Part shown: positions 6,877 to 7,678 of the stretch, in pieces | Numbering within the stretch: position 1 is the stretch's first letter | Layout: every line of letters starts with the position of its first letter | Assembly: GCA_021811205.1 (NCBI GenBank) | Contig: JAJZPK010000121.1 | Span: 1 to 7,678, forward strand | Reading direction: 5' to 3' | From: Pseudomonadota bacterium | GTDB taxonomy: Bacteria; Pseudomonadota; Gammaproteobacteria; Burkholderiales; JABEVD01 | DNA length: 7,678 nt | The notes under the pieces: model-generated | Seen by the model: only the letters and a program-made list of their open reading frames with translations | What the model was told of the DNA's origin: nothing | The model's database searches: none | Program-made: the position numbers and the translations under genes

Positions 6877-7526
6877 TGACGGATCCTGGCAATTTCATCC
6901 AGGCGGCAGCGATTTACGCGCTGCCGATCATCTTTGCGATCACTTTCCACGAAGCCGCACACGGCTATGTCGCGAAGTATTTCGGCGACATGACGGCTTA
7001 CATGCAGGGCAGGGTGAGCCTGAACCCGGTGCATCACATCGATCCGATCGGCACGATCATCATTCCCCTGGTTTCGCTTGCGCTGGGCGGTTTCCTGTTC
7101 GGCTGGGCAAAGCCCGTGCCAGTCAACTTCGGCGCATTGCGAAATCCGAAGAAGGACATGCTCTGGGTCGCCCTTGCAGGCCCCATGTCCAATCTCGCCA
7201 TGGCGCTCGCCTGGGCGCTGCTGCTCAAACTGGCCACCTTGATGCCCGGTAATTACTTCGCATCCCCGCTCGCCATCATGGCCAACATGGGGGTGAAAAT
7301 CAACATCGTGCTGATGATGCTCAATCTTCTGCCGATCCCGCCGCTGGACGGTGGAAGGGTAATGGTCAGCCTGCTGCCGACGAGACAAGCCTATCAGCTT
7401 GCCAAAATCGAACCATACGGCATAATCATACTTGTCGTGCTGCTTTTTACGGGGATACTCGGGTCCGTCATCGGCCCGCTGATCAATATCGCTATCGACC
7501 TGATCTTGCGATTGTTTGGTTTATAA
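6876..7526 (+). CDS. Site-2 protease family (M50) membrane metallopeptidase
   Basis: A 216-residue polytopic inner-membrane zinc peptidase. H25, E26 and H29 form the HExxH zinc site (FHEAAHG) inside the first hydrophobic segment (about 8-30). The third zinc ligand is D158 in NLLPIPPLDGGR, the M50 LDG motif. AGPMSN at 101-106 is the conserved GPxxN element of the family. Hydrophobic segments lie near 57-78, 94-120, 128-153 and 180-214, giving about five to six membrane passes. There is no PDZ domain, so this is the short form and not RseP, which has an inserted PDZ region and controls sigma-E. Its substrate is unknown. The start overlaps the yciO stop by one base and trpS follows 11 bases after the stop, so it is co-transcribed with both. 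Placement with these genes is a recurring betaproteobacterial arrangement as I know it, but no functional link is established. Confidence 0.92.
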   Translation: MTDPGNFIQAAAIYALPIIFAITFHEAAHGYVAKYFGDMTAYMQGRVSLNPVHHIDPIGTIIIPLVSLALGGFLFGWAKPVPVNFGALRNPKKDMLWVALAGPMSNLAMALAWALLLKLATLMPGNYFASPLAIMANMGVKINIVLMMLNLLPIPPLDGGRVMVSLLPTRQAYQLAKIEPYGIIILVVLLFTGILGSVIGPLINIAIDLILRLFGL

Positions 7527-7537
7527 TAAGGTACAAC

Positions 7538-7678
7538 ATGTTTGCCGACCGAATTCTTTCAGGTATGCGCCCGACCGGGCATCTTCATCTTGGCCATTAT
7601 CATGGCGTGCTCAAGAACTGGGTCAAGCTGCAACACGAGCATCCTTGCCTTTTCTTCGTGGCAGACTGGCATGCATTG
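7538..7678 (+). CDS. trpS: Tryptophanyl-tRNA synthetase, N-terminal part cut by window edge
   Basis: Class I aminoacyl-tRNA synthetase that charges tRNA-Trp with tryptophan in the cytosol. The visible 47 codons read MFADRILSGMRPTGHLHLGH and continue YHGVLKNWVKLQ to FFVADWHAL at the edge. GMRPTG is the TrpRS N-terminal signature and HLGH at 17-20 is the HIGH motif that binds ATP. The start is supported by TAAGGT at 7527-7532, whose AAGG core lies six bases before the ATG, and by the match to the family N-terminus. It lies 11 bases after the M50 peptidase stop with no terminator between them, so it is probably the fourth gene of the operon. The KMSKS loop and the rest of the protein are outside the window. 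Confidence 0.97.
   Translation, partial: MFADRILSGMRPTGHLHLGHYHGVLKNWVKLQHEHPCLFFVADWHAL

Noticed and set aside
1..7678. Mobile element, CRISPR array, defence island, RNA gene or riboswitch
   Set aside because: No tandem direct repeats, terminal inverted repeats, transposase or integrase motifs, tRNA-like cloverleaf or long structured leader is visible; coding density is nearly complete with ordinary housekeeping genes.

Overview
The window carries a 2-oxoglutarate dehydrogenase operon followed by a small housekeeping cluster. It looks like the chromosome of a betaproteobacterium. The evidence is the E1o/E2o/E3 set with close proteobacterial relatives, a DUF2802-type membrane protein, and the order PHP phosphoesterase, YciO, M50 peptidase, trpS, which I know as a betaproteobacterial arrangement. 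Base composition is moderate by eye. I cannot name the genus. There are no transposases, integrases, phage genes, CRISPR repeats, tRNAs or rRNAs.

Region 1 (1-4581, plus strand) holds the end of sucA, then sucB and lpdA. sucA lacks about 257 N-terminal residues to the window edge. sucA and sucB overlap at ATGA, and lpdA starts directly after the sucB stop, so the three are almost certainly one translationally coupled mRNA whose promoter lies upstream of the window. Together they encode the complex that converts 2-oxoglutarate, CoA and NAD+ to succinyl-CoA, CO2 and NADH. SucB is compact, with almost no linker before its catalytic domain.

Region 2 (4582-5416) has two small genes that meet tail to tail with overlapping stop codons. 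One is a plus-strand DUF2802-type membrane-anchored coiled-coil protein. The other is a minus-strand 111-residue protein with a Pro-rich N-terminus and two related Arg/Lys motifs. An 85-base divergent intergenic segment separates the latter from the next operon and may contain two overlapping, oppositely directed promoters.

Region 3 (5417-7678, plus strand) is a second tight operon: PHP-domain phosphoesterase (RNase AM / 3',5'-bisphosphate nucleotidase type), yciO, a multi-pass M50 site-2-type peptidase, and the start of trpS, cut by the window edge. The first three genes overlap by one base at each junction (TGATG, TAATG), and trpS follows 11 bases later with a good ribosome binding site. 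The rnm-yciO pair is also adjacent in E. coli, beside the trp operon.

I see no convincing undescribed system. The points most worth a second look are the minus-strand 111-residue protein, the compact SucB, the overlapping convergent gene ends, and an AT-rich patch inside lpdA.
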